From Dethiobacter alkaliphilus (GTDB taxonomy: Bacteria > Bacillota > Dethiobacteria > DTU022 > UBA8154), in assembly GCA_016841605.1 (NCBI GenBank), contig JAENYV010000007.1, positions 62,001 through 126,000 on the forward strand: a DNA stretch of 64,000 nucleotides, written 5' to 3'. Under the pieces are notes generated by a model that was given only the letters and a program-made list of their open reading frames with translations, was not told where the DNA came from and searched no databases. Position numbers and translations under genes: made by a program. Below are positions 20,188 to 28,539 of the stretch, piece after piece (the stretch's first letter is position 1; each line of letters begins with the position of its first letter).

Positions 20188-21360
20188 GTGACTAATCCAG
20201 CTGACGGATTGCCCGCAGCATCGGGAAAAGCCTATGATTCAGAAGGTAATGTTGTGTGGACGGCGCAAGCCTTAAATACTTTAGCGGAGAAGATAGATGC
20301 ATTATATCAAGCCTTCGTCGAAAACAAGTCATTACTCCAGACCGGAGCGGCGACCTCAGCAAACCAAGAGACGATAGCTGCTCTTATTGGTACTCTGGCA
20401 GCTGCTGCGGTGACAGACCCAACGCTGGCGGCGACCATAATAGCACTGCTTAAGGGTCTGCTGAAGCAGCTCCAGGGGAGCGGAAACGGAGCGACCCCTG
20501 TATTGTTTCCGGATGCCGCTCACCGGCAGGTGGGTAACAACAGCGAGAATAACTACAGGGCGGGTAATTCGGAGGAGGACAACTACAGAGGAAATAATAC
20601 GGAATCAGGTAACGCTCTGACAGATAATACAATAACAGGGCTCAGCGTTGCGGGTAATACGATGTCCGGCAACAACGTTAGCAGCAATACCGTGGCCGGA
20701 AATACGAATACAGGCAATACCTTTAGTGGGAATCAAATGCAAGGTATCAACCTGAATGAATTTCTTGACGAAGTCGAATCGAGGTTTAGGGTCGTTGCTC
20801 AAGTAACAAGTAGCATTTTGGCTAATAACATTGACGACGAGGACAACCCCGCTCCGATATCATGTGTAGAAGACGACGAAGGTAAAGCCGTTATGAGGGT
20901 AGCTGATGCCGCTCCTTTTGCATATGACCCCATCACTGACTCAAAAAAAGTAACTGTGATAGGAGGTGGAAATTTACCGACAGGTACTTTTCAAAAATAT
21001 AGAAATGGAGTTTTAGCTGCGGGTGGGTCCGAGACTTTTATCGAAATTGAAGAACCTTGTGTAATACATGCACTACAGATAAGTTTTGGCGAAGACAATG
21101 CGAATTTAAATGCCCGATTAATCATGAATAGTGCTGAGTATTATCGAACTATTAGTCCTGACGGGTCCACTGTTGCTTATGAACTATATCCATCTTTGCT
21201 GACTACAAATAAAGACTCAGTTTTTGAAGTAGTAGACACTACTATTCTAAGACTGAGAAATGTTCCTTTCAGGTGCTGCAATTTTAACTTGCAATTAAGA
21301 AATAAGGACGCTGCTGATAAGAACATAGGTGCTACCGTCTTATACTCTCTTTGTTCTTAG
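20188..21360 (+). CDS. Tail fibre/appendage protein with Asn-rich 'GNxxxxN' repeat region
   Basis: N-terminus shared with 23349 CDS; repeat NNSENNYRAGNSEEDNYRGNNTESGN...GNTMSGNNVSSNTVAGNTNTGNTFSGN. Confidence 0.65.
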   Translation: MTNPADGLPAASGKAYDSEGNVVWTAQALNTLAEKIDALYQAFVENKSLLQTGAATSANQETIAALIGTLAAAAVTDPTLAATIIALLKGLLKQLQGSGNGATPVLFPDAAHRQVGNNSENNYRAGNSEEDNYRGNNTESGNALTDNTITGLSVAGNTMSGNNVSSNTVAGNTNTGNTFSGNQMQGINLNEFLDEVESRFRVVAQVTSSILANNIDDEDNPAPISCVEDDEGKAVMRVADAAPFAYDPITDSKKVTVIGGGNLPTGTFQKYRNGVLAAGGSETFIEIEEPCVIHALQISFGEDNANLNARLIMNSAEYYRTISPDGSTVAYELYPSLLTTNKDSVFEVVDTTILRLRNVPFRCCNFNLQLRNKDAADKNIGATVLYSLCS

Positions 21361-21370
21361 GAGAATCATT

Positions 21371-23317
21371 ATGTCAAAGATACTTAAAAACCCCTATAGG
21401 AAAGTAGAATGGTCTTTCAATATAGAGATAAAGTCGGGGAGCTTATATGCAGATGACATTTCTAACATAGATTTAATACTGACCAATGTTGAAAAGCTGG
21501 GACTCAATTGCTGCAACTTGCCTGTGAAAATTAATATAGATACACCAGAATCAAACATTGTTGAAGTGGATGCAGAGAGCAAAGAAGATGTTATAGCTCT
21601 TATTCAGGCGTTGAATACAGGAGGAATAAAGGTTATTCTTGAACCTTACCCATGGGTCTCTGGGGGAACTGTATCTGAAACTCTCATCGATCCGACCGAT
21701 AAGGATACATGGTTCTCAAGCTGGAAAGCTATGCTGAGCGAGCTTATTAATGATATTGCCACTCCCTACAATGTGTATGCTTTAAACACAGCTTCTAATT
21801 TTGAACTTATCGAATCCGAATCAACCCGATGGGCCGACGTTTTCACCTGGGTAAAAAATGACTGCGGATATGCGGGGTTAGTCACATACCGGACAAATTG
21901 GTGGGTAACAGCAACGTGGGACACGGGGCCAGGAAGTACGACAGAAGCGTATGAAAATAAATTGGCGAATAGCCTATTCAGCGATGCTAATTTAGATTTT
22001 ATTTCCATAGCTGCATATTTTGAACTAAATGGCGACGATGCCGTTCCATCCGTTGAGCAACTTAAAGCCGATTTTTTAAGTAGCTCTAAATTCAGTAGGC
22101 AGCAGAACATCTATCAAGAAGTTAAAAATTTCTATGATGTCCACGGAAAGCCTATATTTTTCGGTGAACTCGGCGTTCCCGCGGTAGAGTATGCCGCTTC
22201 CGAGCCATGGAATCCAGATGTATCAGAAAATGAAAGCCAGGATGCGCAGGCAAATTTATTGCAAGCCTATAAGGATATATTCTTTTTAGAGGACTGGTTT
22301 TTAGGTTTTTCTTGGTTTGTTATTAATAGGCCGGCAAGTAGCTATTACCCTGTCGGCAAAAAATCTGAAACTTTATTTGCGGGCAGTTCCTGGAATCAAT
22401 ATAAAGCAAATTTCCATACGCATACGACACGAAGCGACGGATCGTTTAATCCAGATGACGTTATTGACGAGTATCATGCGGCGGGCTACAAAATTCTTGC
22501 TTTGACCGATCATGATACTCTATCGTTACCATGGACAGACGTAGGGAAAGATCCGGAAGCTTTAGGCATGATAGAAGTGCAAGGTAGCGAACTTTTTTCC
22601 TATGGCCATCACTTGCTTAGCTGGTTCAATACTACGGCTTCAGCGACAGGAACAAGTTGGGATGATATTTTTATCGCCATTGATGAAGTAGCGGGAAATG
22701 GCGGCCTTAGCTGTTTAGCACACCCGGGAAGGTATGGTTTCGATGATGACTGGTATTTCAGAATGTATCGTGCTCATGCAGGTACATTAATAGGTTTCGA
22801 GGCATTGAACCAGGGTGACAGATATCCTAACGATAGAGAACAATGGGACAGGGTTCAAATGCTTAATATCGGCATACCTAATTTTTTGCGGCGGGGGAAG
22901 ATTTGGGGGTTCTCTGACGACGACATGCACAACTATACGCATTTATTTAGAAACTACCAATATATGATACTGCCCGAATTCACCAAAGAGGCCTTAATGC
23001 GATGCTTGAAAACCGGCTGTTTTTACTTCTGCTACGAGCCAGGCGGAAGCGGAAGCGGAAGCGGAGAAGGGAAATGTCCTGTGATTTCAGAAATTGCTGT
23101 GGATGAAGGATTAAAGACCATTACAATTAAGGGCAACCACACATCAATAGAATGGGTTGTTGATGGTATAGTAAGCGAAGAAGCAAGCAATATATTTACT
23201 TATGATGATTCGATGTCGGTTATCCGAGCAGTATTAACGAATGAATTCGGAGAGACATATACACAACCTTGGTTATTAATACCAAAGTTACAATACAACT
23301 GGGTAAAACCATTTTAA
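21371..23317 (+). CDS. Tail-associated protein: TIM-barrel-like region + PHP phosphoesterase domain + Gly/Ser linker + C-terminal beta domain
   Basis: 'NFHTHTTRSDGSFNPDDVIDEYHAAGYKILALTDHDTLS', 'LSCLAHPGRY', 'IWGFSDDDMH'; GGSGSGSGEGK linker; TIM-like 'VHGKPIFFGELGVPA'. Confidence 0.8.
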   Translation: MSKILKNPYRKVEWSFNIEIKSGSLYADDISNIDLILTNVEKLGLNCCNLPVKINIDTPESNIVEVDAESKEDVIALIQALNTGGIKVILEPYPWVSGGTVSETLIDPTDKDTWFSSWKAMLSELINDIATPYNVYALNTASNFELIESESTRWADVFTWVKNDCGYAGLVTYRTNWWVTATWDTGPGSTTEAYENKLANSLFSDANLDFISIAAYFELNGDDAVPSVEQLKADFLSSSKFSRQQNIYQEVKNFYDVHGKPIFFGELGVPAVEYAASEPWNPDVSENESQDAQANLLQAYKDIFFLEDWFLGFSWFVINRPASSYYPVGKKSETLFAGSSWNQYKANFHTHTTRSDGSFNPDDVIDEYHAAGYKILALTDHDTLSLPWTDVGKDPEALGMIEVQGSELFSYGHHLLSWFNTTASATGTSWDDIFIAIDEVAGNGGLSCLAHPGRYGFDDDWYFRMYRAHAGTLIGFEALNQGDRYPNDREQWDRVQMLNIGIPNFLRRGKIWGFSDDDMHNYTHLFRNYQYMILPEFTKEALMRCLKTGCFYFCYEPGGSGSGSGEGKCPVISEIAVDEGLKTITIKGNHTSIEWVVDGIVSEEASNIFTYDDSMSVIRAVLTNEFGETYTQPWLLIPKLQYNWVKPF

Positions 23318-23348
23318 CCTTCGAAGTTAAAAAGGACGGTGAAGAAAT

Positions 23349-24035
23349 GTGACTAATCCGGCAGACAGAATGTCCCCGGTGTCGGGGAAAGCTTATGATT
23401 CAGAGGGTAATGTTGTGTGGACGGCAGAAAAACTTAATGCCCTTTATAATGCCTTAGTAGAGAATAAAAATGCCGGTATGGAATCTGATATAAAAAAAGT
23501 AGGCGGCGCATTACAATCTGGCGTGGACCTTGCCGCAAAGATTAACGAGCTGCACCAGGCGTTAGTAGTAGACAAGAACGCCGGTGTCGCGTTAACAGGT
23601 AGAAATCTTGCAGTTGAATCAGGTGATTTTACAACAGAATCTTTATCTGTAGCACCTGCAGGAACTCATACCGTAACCATAAGCCCTAGTGCTGGAGAGT
23701 TATGGAGAATTAAATTAATTCGTTTTACTATTTCCGCTCCGTTATCTGCTGGCTCAGGAACACATTCTATAGCCATAGTTGTAGATAGCACATCTTATGG
23801 AATTTTTGCTATAGCTACTGCTCCATATAATAAATCATGTGGATTTTCTCGAAACGTTTTGTTAGCAGATAACACAGGTTCGCCGTCTACCAATCCAGAA
23901 ATACAACATAATATAGCATCGTTAATTTGCTCAGCAGACAATCCTTTAAAAATTTTGTATACAAATAACACTAATGCGATACAAACATTCCCAATACAAA
24001 TTTTTATGGTGTGGGAGGTTGAATATATTGTTTAG
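23349..24035 (+). CDS. Tail fibre/appendage protein, paralogous N-terminus to 20188 CDS
   Basis: MTNPADRMSPVSGKAYDSEGNVVWTAEKLNALYNALVENK matches the 20188 N-terminus. Confidence 0.65.
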   Translation: MTNPADRMSPVSGKAYDSEGNVVWTAEKLNALYNALVENKNAGMESDIKKVGGALQSGVDLAAKINELHQALVVDKNAGVALTGRNLAVESGDFTTESLSVAPAGTHTVTISPSAGELWRIKLIRFTISAPLSAGSGTHSIAIVVDSTSYGIFAIATAPYNKSCGFSRNVLLADNTGSPSTNPEIQHNIASLICSADNPLKILYTNNTNAIQTFPIQIFMVWEVEYIV

Positions 24036-24186
24036 AGAAATAGGAGAAAAATATGAAGCTATAACAATGACGGGAACAGCGGAATGTATAGGAGAATTTG
24101 AAGTAACTTATGTTGAAACTCAGTCTTTAGAAAGTGGAGTAATTGTAAGAAACGAAACAGCAAGATTAATTCGTTTATTAAACTAA
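24028..24186 (+). CDS. Small phage protein (TTG start), overlapping upstream CDS
   Basis: gggagg SD, LFREIGEKYEAITMTGTAECIGEFEVTYVETQSLESGVIVRNETARLIRLLN. Confidence 0.4.
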   Translation: MFREIGEKYEAITMTGTAECIGEFEVTYVETQSLESGVIVRNETARLIRLLN

Positions 24187-24228
24187 CGAGGATGCGGTAG
24201 TTACACATTAACTGCCGTTTTTAATTTT

Positions 24229-24302
24229 CAAGAACCGTCCCAGGGGTGCCAGATTACGATGAAAGGGCGTCGCTAACCTCGGAGTGCTGGCATCGGTTCT
24301 TG
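24229..24302 (+). ncRNA. Candidate structured RNA / long hairpin
   Basis: CAAGAACCG (24229-24237) pairs with CGGTTCTTG (24294-24302); nested GTGCCAG (24246-24252) with CTGGCAT (24287-24293). Confidence 0.4.
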
Positions 24303-24313
24303 ACAAAATTTAG

Positions 24314-24339
24314 ACCGCCTACCTAAGCGGTTTTTTTTT
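24314..24339 (+). terminator. Rho-independent terminator
   Basis: accgc ctacctaa gcggt then T-run. Confidence 0.7.
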
Positions 24340-24454
24340 ATTAAATGGAGATATTTACACTAAAAAGATATAGCAAAATACCTTGCTTTGGAAGGATCTG
24401 CCTAATTTTTTGGCGAAAACTTTCTCCAACTATTAAGTGGGGGGAGGCCGGAAT

Positions 24455-25951
24455 GTGAAATATAAGGTGAAGATACTTGAAGAACCGTTTAATCTTGAGT
24501 CAGAAGAGCATGATATACTTCCAAGAGCAAGCACTGTCCTGGTAACGACAACAGATAATGAAGGGGAAACAAAAGAAGAAAAATATGGATTTGTTGATCG
24601 AGAAGAGGTTTATTCTCTCATAGATTCAGGACAAAAAATTAACCTGAATCATTGTTATATAGCAGGGTTTTCGCTCTCAGAATATAGGAAAAGAAAGGGC
24701 TTAGATGGATCAGTCTCAATTAATCTCTGCGATGCTCGAAACGCTTTTTTTGATACAGGAGAATCATTTGAACGAGCGATTGGCAGAGAAATATATCCAG
24801 ATAAAAATGTATCCAGTTACAAAAACGTAGATTTTATCGGTGCTAATTTTGGTGATGGAGACATAGATTTTAGCTATGCCAAGTTTGGTAAAGGAAACGT
24901 AAAATTTGGCGATGTAAAGTTTGGTGATGGAAACATAGTTTTTATCGGTACTGAATTTGGTAAAGGGGAAGTATATTTTAGTATAGCAAAGTTTGGTGAT
25001 GGAAACGTAGATTTTCGCTGGGCAAATTTTGGTGATGGAGACGTACTGTTTAACTTTGTTAACTTTGGTAAAGGAAAAGTACATTTTAGCGGAGCTAAGT
25101 TTGGAGAATTATATTTTGTAGTGCCTAAGTTTGGTGAGATAGAGATATTGTTTGACTGGACTTATTTTGGAATGGTAAAATTTTCAAACCTCAATATATT
25201 TGAAAAGGAGAACGGACAAACTAATAGGGTAACCATTGTTTTTTCTAACTGCATTTTTAAAGATAGTGTTGACATGCAATATGTAGAATGTAATGAACTG
25301 AGAATTTATAACTGCACAATTGAAAAAATAGTAAAGCTTCAAGGGTTAAAAGTTAATAGATTTTCTTTAACAGATACAATAAACTTCGGCCAGATTTTTA
25401 TTAGGTGGAAAGAAGAAAAATTATCAGAAGTATTAACAGGTGAATCGGCACAGGATAAAGCAGATCAACTGGTGATGCTTAAAGAAAATTTTCATTCCAT
25501 TGGCAGGTATGACGATGAAGATATGGCTTATGTCGAGTACAGACGGTCTAAACGGAAAGCAACTTGTGAAGAAGTACGCAAAGAAAAAGGGTACAAAAAA
25601 ATATCCGGAATTTATAAATATTTTTTAGTTTCTATGGACTGGCTGATAGATTGGCTGAGCATGTACGCTACTAACCCGTGGCGTGTGGCTTCTCGTATGG
25701 CGGTATTTTTTACGGTATTTACAGGAATATACTTGTTATTTCCAGAATTGATAATTAAAAGTGACAAGATATCTCAACCTTATTTTTGGAAGTGCATTAG
25801 CTACAGTATTGCCACCTTTTTAACTATTGGTTACGGGAACATTACTCCTTTAACATGGGTTGCTGTTGTTTTATCCGGTTTTGAGGGATTTCTAGGAGTA
25901 TTTTTAACTGCTTTATTCACAGTAGCTTTTGCCCGGAAAGTTTTACGTTAA
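24455..25951 (+). CDS. 12-residue-repeat solenoid-like domain fused to two-TM potassium-channel (Ion_trans_2-like) domain
   Basis: Tandem 'xFG(D/K)GxVxFxxA' repeats; pore motif 'SIATFLTIGYGNITPL' between hydrophobic helices. Confidence 0.8.
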   Translation: MKYKVKILEEPFNLESEEHDILPRASTVLVTTTDNEGETKEEKYGFVDREEVYSLIDSGQKINLNHCYIAGFSLSEYRKRKGLDGSVSINLCDARNAFFDTGESFERAIGREIYPDKNVSSYKNVDFIGANFGDGDIDFSYAKFGKGNVKFGDVKFGDGNIVFIGTEFGKGEVYFSIAKFGDGNVDFRWANFGDGDVLFNFVNFGKGKVHFSGAKFGELYFVVPKFGEIEILFDWTYFGMVKFSNLNIFEKENGQTNRVTIVFSNCIFKDSVDMQYVECNELRIYNCTIEKIVKLQGLKVNRFSLTDTINFGQIFIRWKEEKLSEVLTGESAQDKADQLVMLKENFHSIGRYDDEDMAYVEYRRSKRKATCEEVRKEKGYKKISGIYKYFLVSMDWLIDWLSMYATNPWRVASRMAVFFTVFTGIYLLFPELIIKSDKISQPYFWKCISYSIATFLTIGYGNITPLTWVAVVLSGFEGFLGVFLTALFTVAFARKVLR

Positions 25952-25986
25952 CAAGTTTTGTTTAGCATAATATTTAACCGCAATTT

Positions 25987-26008
25987 AACCGCCTTCGGGC
26001 GGTTTTTT
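25987..26008 (+). terminator. Rho-independent terminator
   Basis: AACCGCC ttcg GGCGGTT tttt. Confidence 0.75.
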
Positions 26009-26033
26009 ATTGTAAGATCTCTATCAAAAATGG

Positions 26034-26062
26034 TTGCTGGGAGGCGCTGTCCATGATATATT
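26034..26062 (+). promoter_or_regulatory. Putative sigma-A promoter upstream of dam
   Basis: TTGCTG-N17-TATATT. Confidence 0.5.
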
Positions 26063-26071
26063 ATTAATATA

Positions 26072-26083
26072 GAACATTAGTTC
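26072..26083 (+). promoter_or_regulatory. LexA (SOS/DinR-type) box
   Basis: GAACATTAGTTC = GAAC-N4-GTTC, just downstream of the promoter. Confidence 0.6.
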
Positions 26084-26103
26084 GTATAAGGAGATAAAAC
26101 ATC

Positions 26104-26856
26104 ATGAACAGCTTCTTTGCTTGGATAGGTGGTAAAAATTATCTTAAAAAGACTATCGCTGCCCGCATGCCCGATAGTTTTAGCCGTTACATCGAAGTTT
26201 TTGGCGGTGCTGCATGGGTTCTGTTCTATAAAGACAGGTATGCGGAAATGGAAATATACAACGATTACAACGGCGACCTCGTAAATTTATTTCGCTGTGT
26301 TAAATATCATTGCCCGGAGCTCCAGAGAGAACTATCATTTCTACTCAATTCAAGAGAGATTTTTAATGACTTTAAGCAGCAGTATACAAAAGGAATGACC
26401 GATATCCAGAGAGCTGCCCGGTTCTACTTTCTTTTGAAAGTTTCTTATGGGTCGAACGGCAGAAGTTACGGGTGCATAAAAAAAGACATCTTAGCGATGA
26501 CCCAATACTTGTCACGCATTGAAGAAAGGCTTTCTGCCGTTATCATCGAAAAGAAAGACTTTGAGGACCTTATCTCCGTGTATGATAGGCCGGACGCCTT
26601 CTTTTACGTAGACCCACCATACTATCAGGCCGAGAAGTATTATCAGATTGAGTTTAATGAAGATGACCACATTAGGTTGTATAGGAAGCTTTGCACAATA
26701 CAAGGTAAGTTTTTATTGAGTTACAACAATTGCGATTTAATAAAAGACCTGTACAAAGATTTTTATGTTGAAGGAATAACCAGGCAGCATAATTTGATGG
26801 CAAGATACAAAGGCGAGAATAACGACTATAAGGAATTGTTGATATGGAACTATTGA
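26104..26856 (+). CDS. Dam-family adenine-N6 DNA methyltransferase
   Basis: 'FFAWIGGKNYLKKTIAARMP', 'YIEVFGGAAWVLF', 'FFYVDPPYY'. Confidence 0.92.
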   Translation: MNSFFAWIGGKNYLKKTIAARMPDSFSRYIEVFGGAAWVLFYKDRYAEMEIYNDYNGDLVNLFRCVKYHCPELQRELSFLLNSREIFNDFKQQYTKGMTDIQRAARFYFLLKVSYGSNGRSYGCIKKDILAMTQYLSRIEERLSAVIIEKKDFEDLISVYDRPDAFFYVDPPYYQAEKYYQIEFNEDDHIRLYRKLCTIQGKFLLSYNNCDLIKDLYKDFYVEGITRQHNLMARYKGENNDYKELLIWNY

Positions 26857-26940
26857 AATTTGTTAATGACTTTTTTGGGAAATAGGGAGCCGAAAGGCTC
26901 TTTTTAATTTCAGCAAAAATACGGGGGTGAAATCGTAAAG

Positions 26941-27348
26941 ATGGAGTTTAAAGTAGGTCCATTGTTTAAGACGGTAGTAGCGTTGGGCGGCGGGGCCGCT
27001 TCTTACTTGTATGGGGGGTGGAGCTCGTTGCTGGGGATTCTTTTAGCATTTGTTGTTATTGATTACATTACTGGGTTTGTGGCGGCAGGGATAGAAGGAA
27101 AGTTATCCAGCGGAGTGGGACTTAAAGGTATAGCGAAGAAAATATTTATTTTCGTAATGGTGGCAGTGGCCCACTTGGCGGACCAGGCTATTGGCACTGA
27201 GATAATTAGGAATGCAGCGATTTTTTTCTACCTGGCAAATGAACTGCTAAGCATAACCGAAAATTCTGGACGTATTGGGCTTCCAGTGCCGCCAATGCTC
27301 ACTAAGGCGGTCGCCATCTTGCAAGATAAAGGTGAGGTGAATAAATGA
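26941..27348 (+). CDS. Phage holin (toxin secretion/phage lysis family)
   Basis: 'LLGILLAFVVIDYITGFVAAGIEGKLSSGVGLKGIAKKIFIFVMVAVAHLAD'. Confidence 0.92.
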   Translation: MEFKVGPLFKTVVALGGGAASYLYGGWSSLLGILLAFVVIDYITGFVAAGIEGKLSSGVGLKGIAKKIFIFVMVAVAHLADQAIGTEIIRNAAIFFYLANELLSITENSGRIGLPVPPMLTKAVAILQDKGEVNK

Positions 27349-28124
27349 TGCGTATATGTATAGACCCGGGGCATGGTGGTGCAGATCCGGGAGCCGTGGC
27401 TAACGGCCTTCGAGAAAAAGATTTGACGTTGGACATTGCTTTAAAACTCCGTGATTATCTCCTTACCGGTTGGCAGTGCGAGGTAAAGCTTACTCGTGAA
27501 ATTGATAAGTACCTTTCTCTATCTGACCGGTGCCGTATAGCAAACGACTGTGAAGCAGATTTATTTTATTCCGTCCATTGTAACGGGCATGCGAACACCG
27601 AGAAAAACGGTTGGGAAAGCTTTGTCCATTCGGCAACATCGGAGCAAACAAAGCAGTATCAAAAAGCTATCCATGGTAGTGTTTTTAACTATCTGAAAGG
27701 CTGGGGGACTTTAGACCGTGGTATGAAGAGCGCTAATTTCCAGGTGCTTCGCGAAACTGAAATGAGTGCGATTTTAGGAGAGTATTTATTTATAAGTGGC
27801 GATATAGATAGCCAAATTTTAAAAAATCCTGAAGCCCTGAACATTATGGCCGTATCTACGGCCACAGGGATAGCGAAAGCGCTTGATCTGGAGCAGGAAC
27901 CGAAGGGAAAAGCTTCAGGTCCCTTCCCAGATGTCCCTTCCGATCACTGGGCTGCAGGTGCTATCTCTTATGTGAGTGACCCGGAGCAGCTCATCATGGC
28001 AGGCTTTGGTGACGGAACTTTCCGACCGGACGAATCTGTTACCCGGGCGCAGTTGGCCGTTGTGGTGGAACGAGTGATGCGGGGGACAATTTCTGAAGCA
28101 ATTAAAGTATTAAAGACGAAGTAA
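27345..28124 (+). CDS. N-acetylmuramoyl-L-alanine amidase (Amidase_3) with C-terminal SLH domain; endolysin
   Basis: 'RICIDPGHGGADPGAVANGLREKDLTLDIALKL', 'FYSVHCNGH'; SLH 'FPDVPSDHWAAGAISYV...GFGDGTFRPDESVTRAQLAVVVERVM'. Confidence 0.92.
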   Translation: MMRICIDPGHGGADPGAVANGLREKDLTLDIALKLRDYLLTGWQCEVKLTREIDKYLSLSDRCRIANDCEADLFYSVHCNGHANTEKNGWESFVHSATSEQTKQYQKAIHGSVFNYLKGWGTLDRGMKSANFQVLRETEMSAILGEYLFISGDIDSQILKNPEALNIMAVSTATGIAKALDLEQEPKGKASGPFPDVPSDHWAAGAISYVSDPEQLIMAGFGDGTFRPDESVTRAQLAVVVERVMRGTISEAIKVLKTK

Positions 28125-28139
28125 ACAAGCATTTATGGG

Positions 28140-28166
28140 GCGGCTCCCAAAGGGGCCGCTTTTTTT
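28140..28166 (+). terminator. Rho-independent terminator
   Basis: GCGGCTCC caaa GGGGCCGC TTTTTTT. Confidence 0.75.
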
Positions 28167-28197
28167 GTTTGTATAAATTTGTCTTTTTCAGACAAAA

Positions 28198-28232
28198 ATA
28201 ATAAGAGACCGCCGCTCTAGGTCTCTTATTAT
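28198..28232. terminator. Perfect 13-bp inverted repeat, probable terminator of reverse-strand gene
   Basis: ATAATAAGAGACC gccgctcta GGTCTCTTATTAT. Confidence 0.5.
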
Positions 28233-28236
28233 CTAT

Positions 28237-28356
28237 TTATTTATTTTTCTTTTTATCTTTTCCGCCGACGTAAATCTTAAAGGCCCGCTTTCCGTAATCT
28301 CTAGCGTAAATTTTACTACCATCGGGAAGCTTTCTGCTTGCTCTAAGAATATACAT
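28237..28356 (-). CDS. Small basic phage protein, 39 aa (not in ORF track)
   Basis: Reverse-strand MYILRASRKLPDGSKIYARDYGKRAFKIYVGGKDKKKNK; more protein-like than the 28233-28415 track ORF. Confidence 0.55.
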   Translation of the reverse strand: MYILRASRKLPDGSKIYARDYGKRAFKIYVGGKDKKKNK

Positions 28357-28539
28357 TTAGAGTTTACCTTATCCTTTCTCCGGCGAAAATTTTTCTTGCC
28401 AGGGAAAGAAGGCAATGATACAATGTTGCTGATCAGGCGTTACATTGGAGCGGCTATTAATGCCGTCTAACCCTTTGAACCTTCGCCGGTAGGCTCACGA
28501 CAAGCCCGGCGATTTTTCTTTGCCACGGCTAATCCCTCC

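Noticed and set aside
24250-24285. Hammerhead-like core (gatgaaag) in the 24.2-kb hairpin
   Set aside because: Conserved CUGAUGA...GAAA arrangement is not present; kept only as an uncharacterised structured RNA.
24764-25084. Reverse-strand repetitive ORF (ITKxYxxKIYVSxTK)
   Set aside because: Antisense reading of the 12-residue repeat region of the channel-like protein.
28233-28415. 60-aa reverse ORF MPSFPGKKNFRRRKDK...
   Set aside because: A different reverse frame (28356-28237) gives a much more protein-like small protein (MYILRASRKLPDGSKIYARDYGKRAFKIYVGG...).
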